A stretch of DNA of 64,000 nt from Virgibacillus subterraneus (GTDB taxonomy: Bacteria > Bacillota > Bacilli > Bacillales > Amphibacillaceae). The notes under the pieces are model-generated. The model was not told the origin of the DNA. It worked only from the letters and a program-made list of their open reading frames with translations, and ran no database searches. Position 1 is the stretch's first letter. Each line of letters starts with the position of its first letter. A program made the position numbers and the translations under genes. Shown here piece by piece: positions 1-8,569 of the stretch. The DNA lies in NCBI RefSeq assembly GCF_900110695.1, contig NZ_FOEH01000001.1, forward strand, positions 62,001 to 126,000. Direction: 5' to 3'.

Positions 1-686
1 TAAAGGATTCAATTCTGGAATATGGTATAATTCAGCCTTTAATCTTACGTAAAAGCATTAAAGGCTATGAGGTTGTTGTAGGAGAGCGACGCTTTCGTGC
101 TGCAAAGGAAGCCGGGCTTGAGAATGTTCCAGCCGTAGTAAAAGAATTGACTGACGGAAAGATGATGGAAGTTGCCTTATTGGAAAACCTTCAACGGGAA
201 GATTTAACTCCGATTGAAGAAGCACATGCATATCAAAATTTGATGAATGAATTGGAAATTACGCAAGATGAACTTTCACGGCGTTTAGGTAAAAGTAGAT
301 CCCATATTGCTAATATTGTTCGATTGCTCTCACTTCCTGATCAAGTTGTAGCCTACATAAACAACGGAGAACTTACGATGGGACATGGTCGTGCTTTGTT
401 AGGTATTAAAGATAAGCAGAAGGTTCTGCCGTTTGTTGATAAAATACGAAAAGAAAAGATGAATGTAAGGCAAGTAGAGCAATACATTCTTGAAATGAAT
501 GAAAAAGCTGGTAAGAAGAAAAAAGAAAAGCCAAAAAAAGATATATTTCTTCAGGAAAGAGAATCAATATTGCGTGAACGTCTAGGTACTGCTGTGACAA
601 TAAACCAAGGTAAACGTAAAGGGAAAATTGAAATTGAATTCTACTCTAATGATGACTTACAGCGTATATTGGAAACATTGGACTAG
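1..686 (+). CDS. parB: ParB/Spo0J chromosome partitioning protein, 5'-truncated by the window edge
   Basis: CTP-dependent DNA-clamp protein that binds parS sites near the origin and works with ParA/Soj and SMC in chromosome segregation. The reading frame is open from base 3, so only the first part of the N-terminal domain is missing. Visible are the ParB nucleotide-binding motif GERRFRAAKEAG (from base 81), the ENLQRE motif, and a helix-turn-helix region (ITQDELSRRLGKSRSHIAN). A lysine-rich linker leads to the C-terminal dimerisation segment (IEIEFYSNDDLQRILETL). A Rho-independent terminator follows at 701-747. The gene order downstream matches the origin-left flank of Bacillus, which supports Spo0J rather than Noc. 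Confidence 0.95.
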   Translation, partial: KDSILEYGIIQPLILRKSIKGYEVVVGERRFRAAKEAGLENVPAVVKELTDGKMMEVALLENLQREDLTPIEEAHAYQNLMNELEITQDELSRRLGKSRSHIANIVRLLSLPDQVVAYINNGELTMGHGRALLGIKDKQKVLPFVDKIRKEKMNVRQVEQYILEMNEKAGKKKKEKPKKDIFLQERESILRERLGTAVTINQGKRKGKIEIEFYSNDDLQRILETLD

Positions 687-700
687 TAATGAATAGGAAC

Positions 701-747
701 GACTGACTTTTTAAAGGTTGATTCATTAAATAGTCAGTCTTTTTTTG
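701..747 (+). terminator. Rho-independent terminator of parB
   Basis: Arms GACTGACT (701-708) and AGTCAGTC (732-739), extended by TTTTTAA/TTAAA pairing, are followed by seven T residues. Confidence 0.8.
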
Positions 748-748
748 G

Positions 749-829
749 CAGTTAGGAGTATAAATACTTTCTTAATGCACAAGTGAAACTAGGCATACGC
801 CATTAAGACTGGGTGAATGCCTAGTTTTC
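749..829 (-). repeat. Copy of a small dispersed intergenic hairpin repeat
   Basis: Read on the minus strand, this stretch matches 46768-46851 (shared blocks such as GCAGTTA, AGTATAAATACTTTCTTA and CGCCATTAAG). It contains its own stem AAACTAGGCAT (786-796) / ATGCCTAGTTT (817-827). A third copy lies at 18321-18369. Confidence 0.6.
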
Positions 830-862
830 TAAAATTTTGACAAGAAGTGGTGTGTTTTAGTT

Positions 863-2017
863 ATGATATATTTTGATCAGGCTGCATCATCTTTTCCAAA
901 ACCAGTAGAGGTAGGGGAGGCAATGATTTTCGCACTTAACGAAGTTGGAGCTAACCCGGGCAGAGGTGGTCATCAATTTGCCAGAAAAGCATCTGAAATA
1001 ATACAGGAAACTAGAGAAAGAGCCGCTCGCATATTTGGTTGTAGTGATCCTAAAAAAGCAATATTCCACCAGAATGCAACAAGCGCATTGAATCAAGCAA
1101 TTAAGGGTCTGCCTTGGCGAGAAGGAGATCACATTATTGCCACTAGATTTGAACATAACTCCATACGGAGACCCCTGGAGAACCTTAAGCGTACCTATGG
1201 TGTTGAAGTCTCATACATTAATTGGGATGAAGATGATAGATCATTTATCGAACATATAAAGAAATCCATTAATTCTAATACCAAACTAATAACAATGACA
1301 CATGCATCAAATGTTACTGGGTTACTATTACCAATTGAAGAAATAGCTGGCATCGCATCGAGTCAAAATGTATTAACACTTGTTGATGCATCACAAACTG
1401 CTGGTCATATACCTATACATATGAGTCAAATAGGAATAGATTTAATGGCGTTTTCCGGACATAAAGGTTTAATGGGACCTCAGGGGACAGGTATGCTGCT
1501 AATTGAAGGAAATATTGAACTTCAACCAATTTTTCAGGGAGGGACAGGCGCTTTTTCAGAAGCACCTGAGCAACCTTGTCAAATGCCTGAAAAACTCGAA
1601 AGTGGCACATTAAACACCCCAGGGATTTCTGGCTTGAATGCTGCTCTAAAAGCATTTGAAAGTAGACAAAATGTAAATGTTCCACGTGAAACATTTTTAG
1701 CAGAAACACTATTAGAAGGATTAGAAAATATTGAAGGGGTTACTTGTTACGGACCAACCAAGCATAAACGCCGAATGCCGATTGTTGCATTTAATATCTT
1801 TAATATATCTTCACAGGAAATAGCGATGATCCTTGACTCGCATTATAAAATAGCTGTTAGATCAGGGCTTCATTGCAGTCCGATAACACACGAATCATTA
1901 AACACAACTGATCAAGGTGTGGTCAGGGCGAGTCTGGGTATATATAATACTAAAGAAGAAGTCGATGCATTTATTATAGCGATAGATGAAATAGCATCTT
2001 CATATAATTTGATTTAA
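863..2017 (+). CDS. Cysteine desulfurase family protein (class V aminotransferase fold)
   Basis: PLP-dependent enzyme of the NifS/IscS-like superfamily, 384 aa. Expected to remove sulfur from cysteine as an enzyme-bound persulfide, or to act on a related substrate. The N-terminus MIYFDQAASSFPKP is typical. The lysine that holds PLP is in FSGHKGLMG (near residue 200), the VDASQTAG motif precedes it, and the candidate catalytic cysteine is in RSGLHCSP (near residue 335). It differs from the housekeeping IscS type and fits the family often annotated simply as aminotransferase class V / cysteine desulfurase. It is transcribed separately from parB. No clear Shine-Dalgarno sequence is seen (AAGAAGTGGTG upstream is weak). 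The physiological sulfur acceptor cannot be told from sequence. Confidence 0.85.
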   Translation: MIYFDQAASSFPKPVEVGEAMIFALNEVGANPGRGGHQFARKASEIIQETRERAARIFGCSDPKKAIFHQNATSALNQAIKGLPWREGDHIIATRFEHNSIRRPLENLKRTYGVEVSYINWDEDDRSFIEHIKKSINSNTKLITMTHASNVTGLLLPIEEIAGIASSQNVLTLVDASQTAGHIPIHMSQIGIDLMAFSGHKGLMGPQGTGMLLIEGNIELQPIFQGGTGAFSEAPEQPCQMPEKLESGTLNTPGISGLNAALKAFESRQNVNVPRETFLAETLLEGLENIEGVTCYGPTKHKRRMPIVAFNIFNISSQEIAMILDSHYKIAVRSGLHCSPITHESLNTTDQGVVRASLGIYNTKEEVDAFIIAIDEIASSYNLI

Positions 2018-2044
2018 TATTTACTAACAAATGGAGTTGTCGTT

Positions 2045-2749
2045 ATGGTCTTATTTGGAACATTGGTAAATGGGGCACTTATTATAGCAGGGTGTTTAAT
2101 AGGGTTATTTTTTACGAAAATACCAGAAAGATATAAAGAAACGGTAATGCATGGAATTGGGCTTGCGGTTATATTAATTGGTATGCAAATGGCATTTACT
2201 ACTGAAGTTATTGTTGTTGTGTTATTGAGTCTATTAACTGGTGCAATTATTGGAGAATTTATTCATGTGGAAGAAGGTTTAAATCGACTAGGTGCATGGA
2301 TAGGTGGCCGATTTACGACAACAAACGACAATTTTAGTATCGCACAAGGATTTATAACGGCCTCACTAATATTTGTTATAGGAGCTATGTCTGTGATTGG
2401 AGCTTTAGATGGTGGTCTGCGAGGAGACCATGAAGTTCTTATTACAAAAGGCGTGATCGATGGCTTCGTTGCTCTAGTATTAACGACAACATTGGGGTTT
2501 GGTGTCATATTTTCTGTGATTCCTGTTCTACTTTACCAAGGTTCAATTGCACTTTTAGCTACGCAAATTGAAAAGCTGCTTCCTGAATCTTTTTTAAATG
2601 GATTGATTGTAGAATTAACTGCAGTGGGCGGGTTGCTTATCGTAGCAATTGGATTAAATCTACTGAAAATCGTCCAGATACGAGTTGGAAATTTGTTGCC
2701 CTCTCTTCTTACAGTAGGATTTGTCTATTATATCTATTTATTATTCTAA
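2045..2749 (+). CDS. DUF554 family membrane protein
   Basis: Integral membrane protein of 234 aa with about six or seven hydrophobic segments. The N-terminus (LFGTLVNGALIIAGCLIGLFF) and the segments GEFIHVEEGLNRLGAWIG and GAMSVIGALDGGLRGD are characteristic of the DUF554 family (B. subtilis YdfK). Members are predicted transporters but the substrate is unknown. It starts 27 bases after the desulfurase stop, so both may be on one message. The strong hairpin at 2750-2778 ends the unit. Confidence 0.85.
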   Translation: MVLFGTLVNGALIIAGCLIGLFFTKIPERYKETVMHGIGLAVILIGMQMAFTTEVIVVVLLSLLTGAIIGEFIHVEEGLNRLGAWIGGRFTTTNDNFSIAQGFITASLIFVIGAMSVIGALDGGLRGDHEVLITKGVIDGFVALVLTTTLGFGVIFSVIPVLLYQGSIALLATQIEKLLPESFLNGLIVELTAVGGLLIVAIGLNLLKIVQIRVGNLLPSLLTVGFVYYIYLLF

Positions 2750-2778
2750 GAACTCTACAATATAGTAGGGTTCTTTTT
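2750..2778 (+). terminator. Rho-independent terminator after the DUF554 gene
   Basis: GAACTCTAC (2750-2758) pairs with GTAGGGTTC (2765-2773), followed by TTTTT. Confidence 0.85.
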
Positions 2779-2791
2779 AATGTAAAACAAG

Positions 2792-3418
2792 TTAGGCTTC
2801 TACACCTCTATTACGTTTTTGGTTCGAAGCAATAATAGCTGGTAAAGGCCTGTTATATGTTAATTGCTGATCTAATGCCTCTAGTAAAGCAGCAATGGAC
2901 TTAGCCATGTCTACAACAAGTGATAATCTTGTATTTTGTAAGATAGAATATTCCATAAATCCACTTATATTAACCACACCAGTAATATGAATATCCCCGA
3001 CAGAAGGAAGATTCTTATTTAATGCTGCTCCAGGCCTCAATGATCCAACATCTGAAATGATACTGCCCACAGATGTCATTTTCCCTAATGATGCATCTAC
3101 AGCAATAATAAATGCATCATTGTGTTGGGCATTTATTAATTTAATATGATCTTCTAGATTTATGGCATGAACAGGGTCTGCCAATGTCCCATAAACATTT
3201 ATATGTTTCGGTTTCATTTCTGAAAAAAAGGATCCTGTCAATGGACCAAGTGCATCCCCGGTTGATCGATCGGTTCCAATACAAACAACAACATATTCAC
3301 GAGGTATCTTAGGAAACCAAGAAATTAACCTCTCGCTCATAGCATCCGTTAGGGTAGGGTCAGTATGTAACAATTGCAATTTATCATTTTTTGGAACAAA
3401 ACGATTTATAAGATTCAT
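2792..3418 (-). CDS. yyaC: Sporulation-associated protein YyaC (GPR-endopeptidase-like fold, DUF1256)
   Basis: 208 aa. The motif CIGTDRSTGDALGPL (near residues 46-60), followed by VYGTLADPVHA and FIIAVDASLG, is the signature of the YyaC family. This is related in fold to the spore protease Gpr and the hydrogenase maturation proteases. In Bacillus it is a sporulation-compartment gene of uncertain role. It lies at the expected place beside spo0J and is divergent from the following gene. AGGATAAGCTATG-type spacing with GGAGGA supports the start. Upstream, GTATAG and TATACT about 17 bases apart loosely resemble a forespore sigma factor promoter; this is only suggestive. Confidence 0.9.
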   Translation of the reverse strand: MNLINRFVPKNDKLQLLHTDPTLTDAMSERLISWFPKIPREYVVVCIGTDRSTGDALGPLTGSFFSEMKPKHINVYGTLADPVHAINLEDHIKLINAQHNDAFIIAVDASLGKMTSVGSIISDVGSLRPGAALNKNLPSVGDIHITGVVNISGFMEYSILQNTRLSLVVDMAKSIAALLEALDQQLTYNRPLPAIIASNQKRNRGVEA

Positions 3419-3506
3419 AGCTTATCCTCCATAAACATATTGGTATAAGTATACGGAAAAAATTATCGATCTATACGTAGATACGAAAAATAATGGAGGA
3501 AATGCG

Positions 3507-4529
3507 ATGTGGAGAGCTGGTCTAAAGTGGATGTTTTTAATTATTGGTACAACTATTGGGGCTGGATATGCTTCTGGCAGGGAATTATGGCAATTTTTTG
3601 GTCATGAAAGTGGACTTGCCATTTTGTTGTTTACGTTATTTTTTTCGATATGCTGTAATGTAATAATGAATGTAAGCTATGAAAAACAGTCAACTGACTA
3701 TTTACCGGTACTTGGTGATATAGTAGGAGTTAAATTAACAAAACTATATGATGTTATGATATTTTTATATTTATTTACTACAACAGTTGTGATGATTGCT
3801 GGTAGTGGTGCTACGGGACAAGCATTTAACTTTTCCTATTGGTGGGGAGTGCTTGTTATAGCAGTTTGCTTAATTATTTTGTTTTTGAAAGATATTAGTG
3901 GACTGTTGGCAATGAATCAGGTTATTTTGCCATTATTACTTGGTGGACTTTTGTATATTTTGTTAATATTTACAATGGATCAAGAACTTTCATTGTTTTC
4001 ACATTTATCTGAACAACGAAATTGGACTGCAGCATTTCCTTTTACAGCATTGAATATTTTACCTTTAATTGCGGTGTTGGGAGCGATAGGAAATAAAGTT
4101 AGATCCAAGCAGGAAATATGGATTGCCTCACTTGGCAGCGGTTTAACCTTGGGTACGATATCATTCATATATAATAATAGTTTAATACAGATAGCAGATG
4201 AATTACTTTTATATGAAATACCATTATTCGCGATACTAAAGCACTACCCATTTGGAATGCTTATATTTATGTCAATCCTTCTATGGTTTGCTATCTTTAC
4301 GACGGCAGCTGCAGGGGTTTTAGGTATTGTTTCCAGACTCCAAAGCATAATAAATGTGCCAATTTGGTTATTAGTCATTCTCATATTAATAGCAATGATT
4401 CCATTAACGACATTAGGTTTCTCTACGTTAATAAGCTATATTTATCCGATATATGGTATCCTTAATTTATATGTATTAACAAGATTATTACTTTACCCTA
4501 TATGGAAAAAAATGGAAAATAATAAATGA
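3507..4529 (+). CDS. YkvI family membrane transporter
   Basis: 340 aa with about ten transmembrane segments. The N-terminal FLIIGTTIGAGYASGRELWQFF is the hallmark of the YkvI family (COG3949), a LeuT-fold-like group of uncharacterised transporters. A good ribosome binding site (TGGAGGAAATGCG) precedes the ATG. It is divergent from yyaC. The substrate is unknown. Confidence 0.85.
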   Translation: MWRAGLKWMFLIIGTTIGAGYASGRELWQFFGHESGLAILLFTLFFSICCNVIMNVSYEKQSTDYLPVLGDIVGVKLTKLYDVMIFLYLFTTTVVMIAGSGATGQAFNFSYWWGVLVIAVCLIILFLKDISGLLAMNQVILPLLLGGLLYILLIFTMDQELSLFSHLSEQRNWTAAFPFTALNILPLIAVLGAIGNKVRSKQEIWIASLGSGLTLGTISFIYNNSLIQIADELLLYEIPLFAILKHYPFGMLIFMSILLWFAIFTTAAAGVLGIVSRLQSIINVPIWLLVILILIAMIPLTTLGFSTLISYIYPIYGILNLYVLTRLLLYPIWKKMENNK

Positions 4530-4603
4530 ATTTCTCTTCTCTTTCAATGATAGAGGCATTATTGTAGAATTTAGCTATAGAGTTGAACGTCGGAGGTTTT
4601 ATT

Positions 4604-5506
4604 TTGGAATTTATCAAAAATAAATTTGAGCAGTTATGGGACTATATTGCAGGTCCTGAATTATGGATAGTTATTGGGCAGGGATTAATTGAGATTATCT
4701 TAATCATATTCCTATCGATAGTTATAATTCGTGTTGGAAATAATGTAATAGGCCGTGTTTTCCAAAATAAATCACGTGGTCCTTTTCGGATAACAGAAAG
4801 AAGAGAGAATACCCTTAAAAAACTGATTAAAAATGCATTAAAGTATACCGTGTATTTTACAGCAATTATAATGATATTAGACAATGTATTAGGTCAAAAA
4901 ATAGGGCCTTTGCTGGCTGGTGCGGGTGTTGCAGGTTTAGCTATTGGCTTCGGTGCACAGAACCTTGTACGTGATATTATTTCCGGGTTCTTCATAATTT
5001 TTGAGGATCAATTTTCTGTAGGGGATTATATACTTACTTCAGGTGTTGAAGGAACAGTAGAAGAAATCGGGATGCGTACAACTAAAATTCAAAGCTGGAC
5101 TGGCGAACAGCATGTACTTCCAAATGGAAACGTAACCCAGGTTACTAATTATTCAATTTATAATGGTCTTGCGGTTGTGGATGTAAACGTACCTTATGAG
5201 AGTGACGTTGGCAGTGCCGAGAAAATAATCGAGAGTGTGAGTAAGACATTGCCGGATAAATATGAAGAAATCGTTCGAGTTCCAGAAATAATAGGTGTAC
5301 AAACATTGGAAAGTTCTCATTATGTAATTCGTATTATTGCTGAAACATTGCCAGTCTATCAATGGGCAGGTGCACGAATAGTTCGAAAAGAAGTCCAGGA
5401 GGTATTATATAAAGAAGGTATTGAAATTCCATCACCACGTCTAGTGATGTATTCCAGAAACCAAGAACCGACTTCATTAGAGCTAAATCATGACAAGGAA
5501 TTATAA
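4604..5506 (+). CDS. Small-conductance mechanosensitive channel (MscS family)
   Basis: About 300 aa. Three N-terminal hydrophobic segments lead to the pore helix GPLLAGAGVAGLAIGFGAQNLVRDIISG, followed by the MscS beta domain (FEDQFSVGDYI, GTVEEIGMRTTKIQSWTGEQHVLPNG). The channel opens on membrane tension and releases solutes in osmotic downshock. The chosen start is TTG 4604, because GGAGG at 4592-4596 is correctly spaced for it. The longer in-frame TTG at 4583 has no ribosome binding site. It is close upstream of yyzM and probably co-transcribed. Confidence 0.9.
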   Translation: MEFIKNKFEQLWDYIAGPELWIVIGQGLIEIILIIFLSIVIIRVGNNVIGRVFQNKSRGPFRITERRENTLKKLIKNALKYTVYFTAIIMILDNVLGQKIGPLLAGAGVAGLAIGFGAQNLVRDIISGFFIIFEDQFSVGDYILTSGVEGTVEEIGMRTTKIQSWTGEQHVLPNGNVTQVTNYSIYNGLAVVDVNVPYESDVGSAEKIIESVSKTLPDKYEEIVRVPEIIGVQTLESSHYVIRIIAETLPVYQWAGARIVRKEVQEVLYKEGIEIPSPRLVMYSRNQEPTSLELNHDKEL

Positions 5507-5520
5507 AAGGGGGGTGCGAC

Positions 5521-5718
5521 ATGTCGGATAAACAATTTGAATTAAATGATATTGTTCAGATGAAAAAACAGCATCCTTGTGGTGAAAATCGCTGGAAAAT
5601 TGTTCGAATGGGTATGGACATCCGAATTAAGTGTATGGGATGTGATCACAGCGTCATGATCCCAAGGAAAGAATTCGCTAAAAAGATGAAAAAAATACTT
5701 GTGAAGGCAGAAGAATAA
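5521..5718 (+). CDS. yyzM: DUF951 family small protein YyzM
   Basis: 65 aa. The sequence VQMKKQHPCGENRWKIVRMGMDIRIKCMGC is typical of DUF951. The two cysteines around residues 20 and 39-42 suggest a metal- or nucleic-acid-binding beta barrel. It has a strong GGGGGG ribosome binding site and sits 14 bases after mscS and before ychF, as in Bacillus. The function is not known. Confidence 0.9.
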   Translation: MSDKQFELNDIVQMKKQHPCGENRWKIVRMGMDIRIKCMGCDHSVMIPRKEFAKKMKKILVKAEE

Positions 5719-5767
5719 TTTGTCTAAAATTCTTTTAAGTGTCTAAAAAAATTAATTATAGTTGTGG

Positions 5768-5836
5768 TATGATCAATGAAAAAAGAAAATTGTGGAAGCA
5801 CTCTATGAAAATAAGCAATTATAATTGCTTATTTTT
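5768..5836 (+). promoter_or_regulatory. Candidate promoter -10 and terminator-like palindrome in the yyzM-ychF gap
   Basis: TATGAT at 5768-5773 is a good -10 but lacks a clear -35. The palindrome AATAAGCAATTATAATTGCTTATT (two 12-base arms, 5810-5833) followed by TTT can end the upstream transcript. Confidence 0.5.
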
Positions 5837-5930
5837 GCTTTTTCATTGCTTGTCAATTTAACATCTTGTATCTATAATTGATATGACTAACGCGTTCATA
5901 TGAATGAAATCCTTAAGGAGTGAAAGTTGA

Positions 5931-7031
5931 ATGGCTTTAACAGCAGGAATTGTTGGACTTCCCAATGTTGGTAAATCAACATTGTTTAATGCAATTACAC
6001 AAGCTGGAGCAGAGGCTGCGAACTACCCGTTTGCAACCATTGATCCAAATGTAGGGATTGTAGAAGTACCAGACAATCGCTTAAATAAATTAACAGAATT
6101 AGTAAAACCGAAAAAAACAGTACCAACAGCATTCGAATTTACCGATATTGCTGGTATTGTGAAAGGGGCGAGTAAAGGGGAAGGACTGGGAAACCAATTT
6201 TTATCCCATATTCGCCAGGTTGATGCAATCTGCCAAGTTGTGCGTTGTTTTCAAGATGATAATATTACGCATGTATCAGGTAAAATTGATCCAATAGATG
6301 ATATTGAGATTATCAATCTTGAGCTTATTTTAGCCGACTTAGAATCTGTAAACAAACGGATACAACGGGTGGAAAAGCTTGTTAGACAGAAGGATAAGGA
6401 AGCTATTGCAGAGCATGATATTCTCCTTAAGCTTAAAGCAGGGCTTGAAGAAGAAAAACCTGTACGAGCTTTGGAGTTTTCGGAAGAACATTGGAAAATA
6501 GTAAAAGGGCTTCATTTGTTAACTAGTAAACCAACACTGTATGTAGCAAATGTAAGTGAAGAAGAAATTACCGAGCCTGACGCAAATGAAAATGTGCAAA
6601 GGGTGAAAGAGTATGCAGCGGCAGAAGGTGCAGAGGTTATTGTAGTTTGTGCAAAAATTGAAGAAGAAATAGCTGAACTTGATCAGGAGGAAAAGGAAGA
6701 GTTTCTTGATGATTTAGGTATTTCTGAGTCTGGGTTAGATAAGCTTATCAAAGCTTCTTATAACTTATTGGGCTTGGCAACCTATTTTACTGCTGGTGAA
6801 CAGGAAGTGCGTGCATGGACTTTCCGTAAAGGAATAAAAGCACCACAGGCTGCGGGAATTATTCACACTGATTTTGAAAAAGGCTTTATTCGTGCCGAAA
6901 CCGTATCCTATGATCATCTTATGGATGCAGGAGCAATGGCGCAAGCACGTGAAAAAGGAAATGTCCGATTAGAAGGTAAAGAATATATCGTGAAAGATGG
7001 CGATGTAATCCATTTTCGCTTTAATGTGTAA
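5931..7031 (+). CDS. ychF: Redox-regulated ATPase/GTPase YchF (OLA1 family)
   Basis: 366 aa, the usual length. The P-loop is GLPNVGKSTLFNAIT at the N-terminus. The switch region DIAGIVKGASKGEGLGNQFL follows, and there is a coiled-coil insertion (residues about 140-170). The C-terminal TGS domain includes EVRAWTFRKGIKAPQAAGIIHTDFEKGFIRAE. YchF binds ribosomes and prefers ATP over GTP. ATG is preceded by AAGGAG. It has its normal position upstream of rpsF. Confidence 0.97.
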   Translation: MALTAGIVGLPNVGKSTLFNAITQAGAEAANYPFATIDPNVGIVEVPDNRLNKLTELVKPKKTVPTAFEFTDIAGIVKGASKGEGLGNQFLSHIRQVDAICQVVRCFQDDNITHVSGKIDPIDDIEIINLELILADLESVNKRIQRVEKLVRQKDKEAIAEHDILLKLKAGLEEEKPVRALEFSEEHWKIVKGLHLLTSKPTLYVANVSEEEITEPDANENVQRVKEYAAAEGAEVIVVCAKIEEEIAELDQEEKEEFLDDLGISESGLDKLIKASYNLLGLATYFTAGEQEVRAWTFRKGIKAPQAAGIIHTDFEKGFIRAETVSYDHLMDAGAMAQAREKGNVRLEGKEYIVKDGDVIHFRFNV

Positions 7032-7060
7032 ACTTTAACGTAGCAGGATCCCTCGAATGG

Positions 7061-7166
7061 TTGTTTTTTATAATAATATTTGGTATAATACGATGTTGTG
7101 AGTAATGAAACAAGATTACTCCTTGCTTCATTGACTAAATGAAGCCGCTAAGACCAAAAGGAGGTG
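7061..7166 (+). promoter_or_regulatory. rpsF promoter and structured leader
   Basis: TTGTTT (7061-7066), a 17-base spacer and TATAAT (7084-7089) form a good sigma-A promoter. The leader of about 75 nt includes the stem arms TGCTTCATTGA / AAATGAAGC with an adjacent CCG. This is the kind of structure used by S6:S18 to repress their own operon in many bacteria. The leader assignment is an inference. Confidence 0.6.
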
Positions 7167-7172
7167 TACCGG

Positions 7173-7463
7173 ATGAGAAAATACGAAATCATGTATATCA
7201 TCCGCCCAGATATTGAAGACGAAGCTCAAACAGCTTTAGTTGAGCGCTTTAATAAAGTTTTAACTGACAATGGGGCGGAGATTGAAAAAGTTGATGAAAA
7301 AGGCAAGAAACGTCTTGCATATGAAATCAATGATTATCGTGATGGATATTATGTAGTCATTTACTTTACTAGTGATGCAGATGCAATCAATGAATTTGAT
7401 CGCTTAGCTAAGTTTTCTGATGATATTATTCGTCATATGGTAATTCGAGAAGATGATCAATAA
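7173..7463 (+). CDS. rpsF: 30S ribosomal protein S6
   Basis: 96 aa starting [17 protein letters not shown], with the typical [14 protein letters not shown] and DGYYVVIYF strands. S6 binds the 30S platform together with S18, encoded two genes downstream. The start is ATG 7173, 7 bases after AAAGGAGGTG. An in-frame GTG at 7164 lies inside the ribosome binding site and is rejected. Confidence 0.98.
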   Translation: MRKYEIMYIIRPDIEDEAQTALVERFNKVLTDNGAEIEKVDEKGKKRLAYEINDYRDGYYVVIYFTSDADAINEFDRLAKFSDDIIRHMVIREDDQ

Positions 7464-7478
7464 TAAGGGGTGGTTCTG

Positions 7479-7955
7479 ATGTTGAATCGTGTCGTACTTG
7501 TCGGCAGGTTAACGAAGGATCCTGATCTACGTTATACACCAAATGGAGTGGCAGTAGCCAACTTTACGATAGCAGTTAATCGACCTTTTTCAAATCAGCA
7601 AGGTAACCGTGATGCTGACTTTATCAACTGTGTTGTTTGGCGCAGACCGGCAGAAAACCTGGCAAATTACATGAAAAAAGGCAGTATGATTGGTGTCGAT
7701 GGACGTTTACAAACACGTACATTTGAAGGAAAGGATGGGAAAACTGTATTTGTAACGGAAGTTGTTGCAGACAGTGTTCAATTCCTTGAATCTAAAGGTT
7801 CTTCACAAAGCAGTGGACAACAAGCATCAGGATACCAACAAAATCAAAGTCAAAACCAGAATCAGAACCAAACAAATCAAAATCAAAACGAAGAGGAACC
7901 GTTTAAAAACAACGGTGAGCCTATCGATATATCAGACGATGATTTACCATTCTAA
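7479..7955 (+). CDS. ssb: Single-stranded DNA-binding protein
   Basis: 158 aa. N-terminal OB fold ([26 protein letters not shown]) covers about residues 1-105. A Gln/Asn-rich disordered linker (residues about 110-140) follows, then the acidic tip DISDDDLPF that recruits replication and repair partners. It starts at ATG 7479, 8 bases after AAGGGG. The upstream in-frame GTG 7470 overlaps the ribosome binding site. Second gene of the rpsF-ssb-rpsR operon. Confidence 0.98.
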   Translation: MLNRVVLVGRLTKDPDLRYTPNGVAVANFTIAVNRPFSNQQGNRDADFINCVVWRRPAENLANYMKKGSMIGVDGRLQTRTFEGKDGKTVFVTEVVADSVQFLESKGSSQSSGQQASGYQQNQSQNQNQNQTNQNQNEEEPFKNNGEPIDISDDDLPF

Positions 7956-7994
7956 ATAAATAGAGTGTTAATTTAAAAAGAAGGAGGGGTATTA

Positions 7995-8225
7995 ATGGCA
8001 GCTCGTCGCGGACGTGCAAAGCGTCGTAAAGTGTGTTATTTCACAGCCAATGGAATTACACACATCGATTATAAAGATGTTGATTTACTAAGACGTTTCA
8101 TTTCAGAACGTGGGAAAATTCTTCCTCGTCGTGTAACTGGAACTTCTGCAAAATATCAACGTAAACTTACAAAAGCGATTAAACGCTCTCGTACAATGGC
8201 ATTATTGCCATATGTAACAGAGTAA
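7995..8225 (+). CDS. rpsR: 30S ribosomal protein S18
   Basis: 76 aa, basic. It contains the family core [21 protein letters not shown] followed by [12 protein letters not shown]. Partner of S6 on the 30S platform. A strong AGGAGGGG ribosome binding site precedes ATG. The terminator at 8236-8279 closes the operon. The N-terminus [10 protein letters not shown] keeps a single cysteine instead of the four-cysteine zinc form. Confidence 0.98.
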   Translation: MAARRGRAKRRKVCYFTANGITHIDYKDVDLLRRFISERGKILPRRVTGTSAKYQRKLTKAIKRSRTMALLPYVTE

Positions 8226-8235
8226 TAACAGTAAT

Positions 8236-8279
8236 AAAAAGCCTTTTGACAGTGTAAATACTATCAAAAGGCTTTTTTT
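8236..8279 (+). terminator. Rho-independent terminator of the rpsF operon
   Basis: AAAAAGCCTTTTGA pairs with TCAAAAGGCTTTTT around a short loop and runs into seven T residues. Confidence 0.95.
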
Positions 8280-8316
8280 ATTGCTGTTTTTGGAACGGAC
8301 TAAGGCAATTAATTGT

Positions 8317-8558
8317 TGTATTTAGTGTAGATCTCTGACCAAGCAGTTGGAATATATCCGCGCACCTAGGTCTTACTATGAACCTCCAACGCATAGGACG
8401 TGCTAATGCAGACGTGACGTACCTAATAAGCTACCTCGCTTACAAAATGCTCCCTGTGGGATCTCTTAAGCGTTGCCCTAAGGTGCGCGAGGTGTGTTTC
8501 CGAAGCGGTGTCATAGACTCAGCTATTTTTCCATGTTACGTAGAAGTTTATATCTATA
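8317..8558. repeat. Degenerate copy (element 1) of the modular palindromic intergenic repeat
   Basis: Fills the gap between rpsR and modC, whose ends converge. Shared blocks with the copies at 25.6, 35.4 and 44.6 kb are GTATTTAGTGTAG, GCAGTTGGAATATA, CCTCCAACGCATAGGACGTG, TTTCCGAAGCGG and GAAGTTTATATCTA. The stems are eroded, so this looks like the oldest copy. A 104-aa open frame across it is an artefact. Confidence 0.7.
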
Positions 8559-8569
8559 GCAACAATCAC

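Noticed and set aside
7164-7172. Upstream GTG start for rpsF
   Set aside because: The GTG overlaps the AAAGGAGGTG ribosome binding site; ATG 7173 has normal spacing. The same logic moved starts of ssb, walR, yybS, modB, the GNAT gene and the 93-aa gene.
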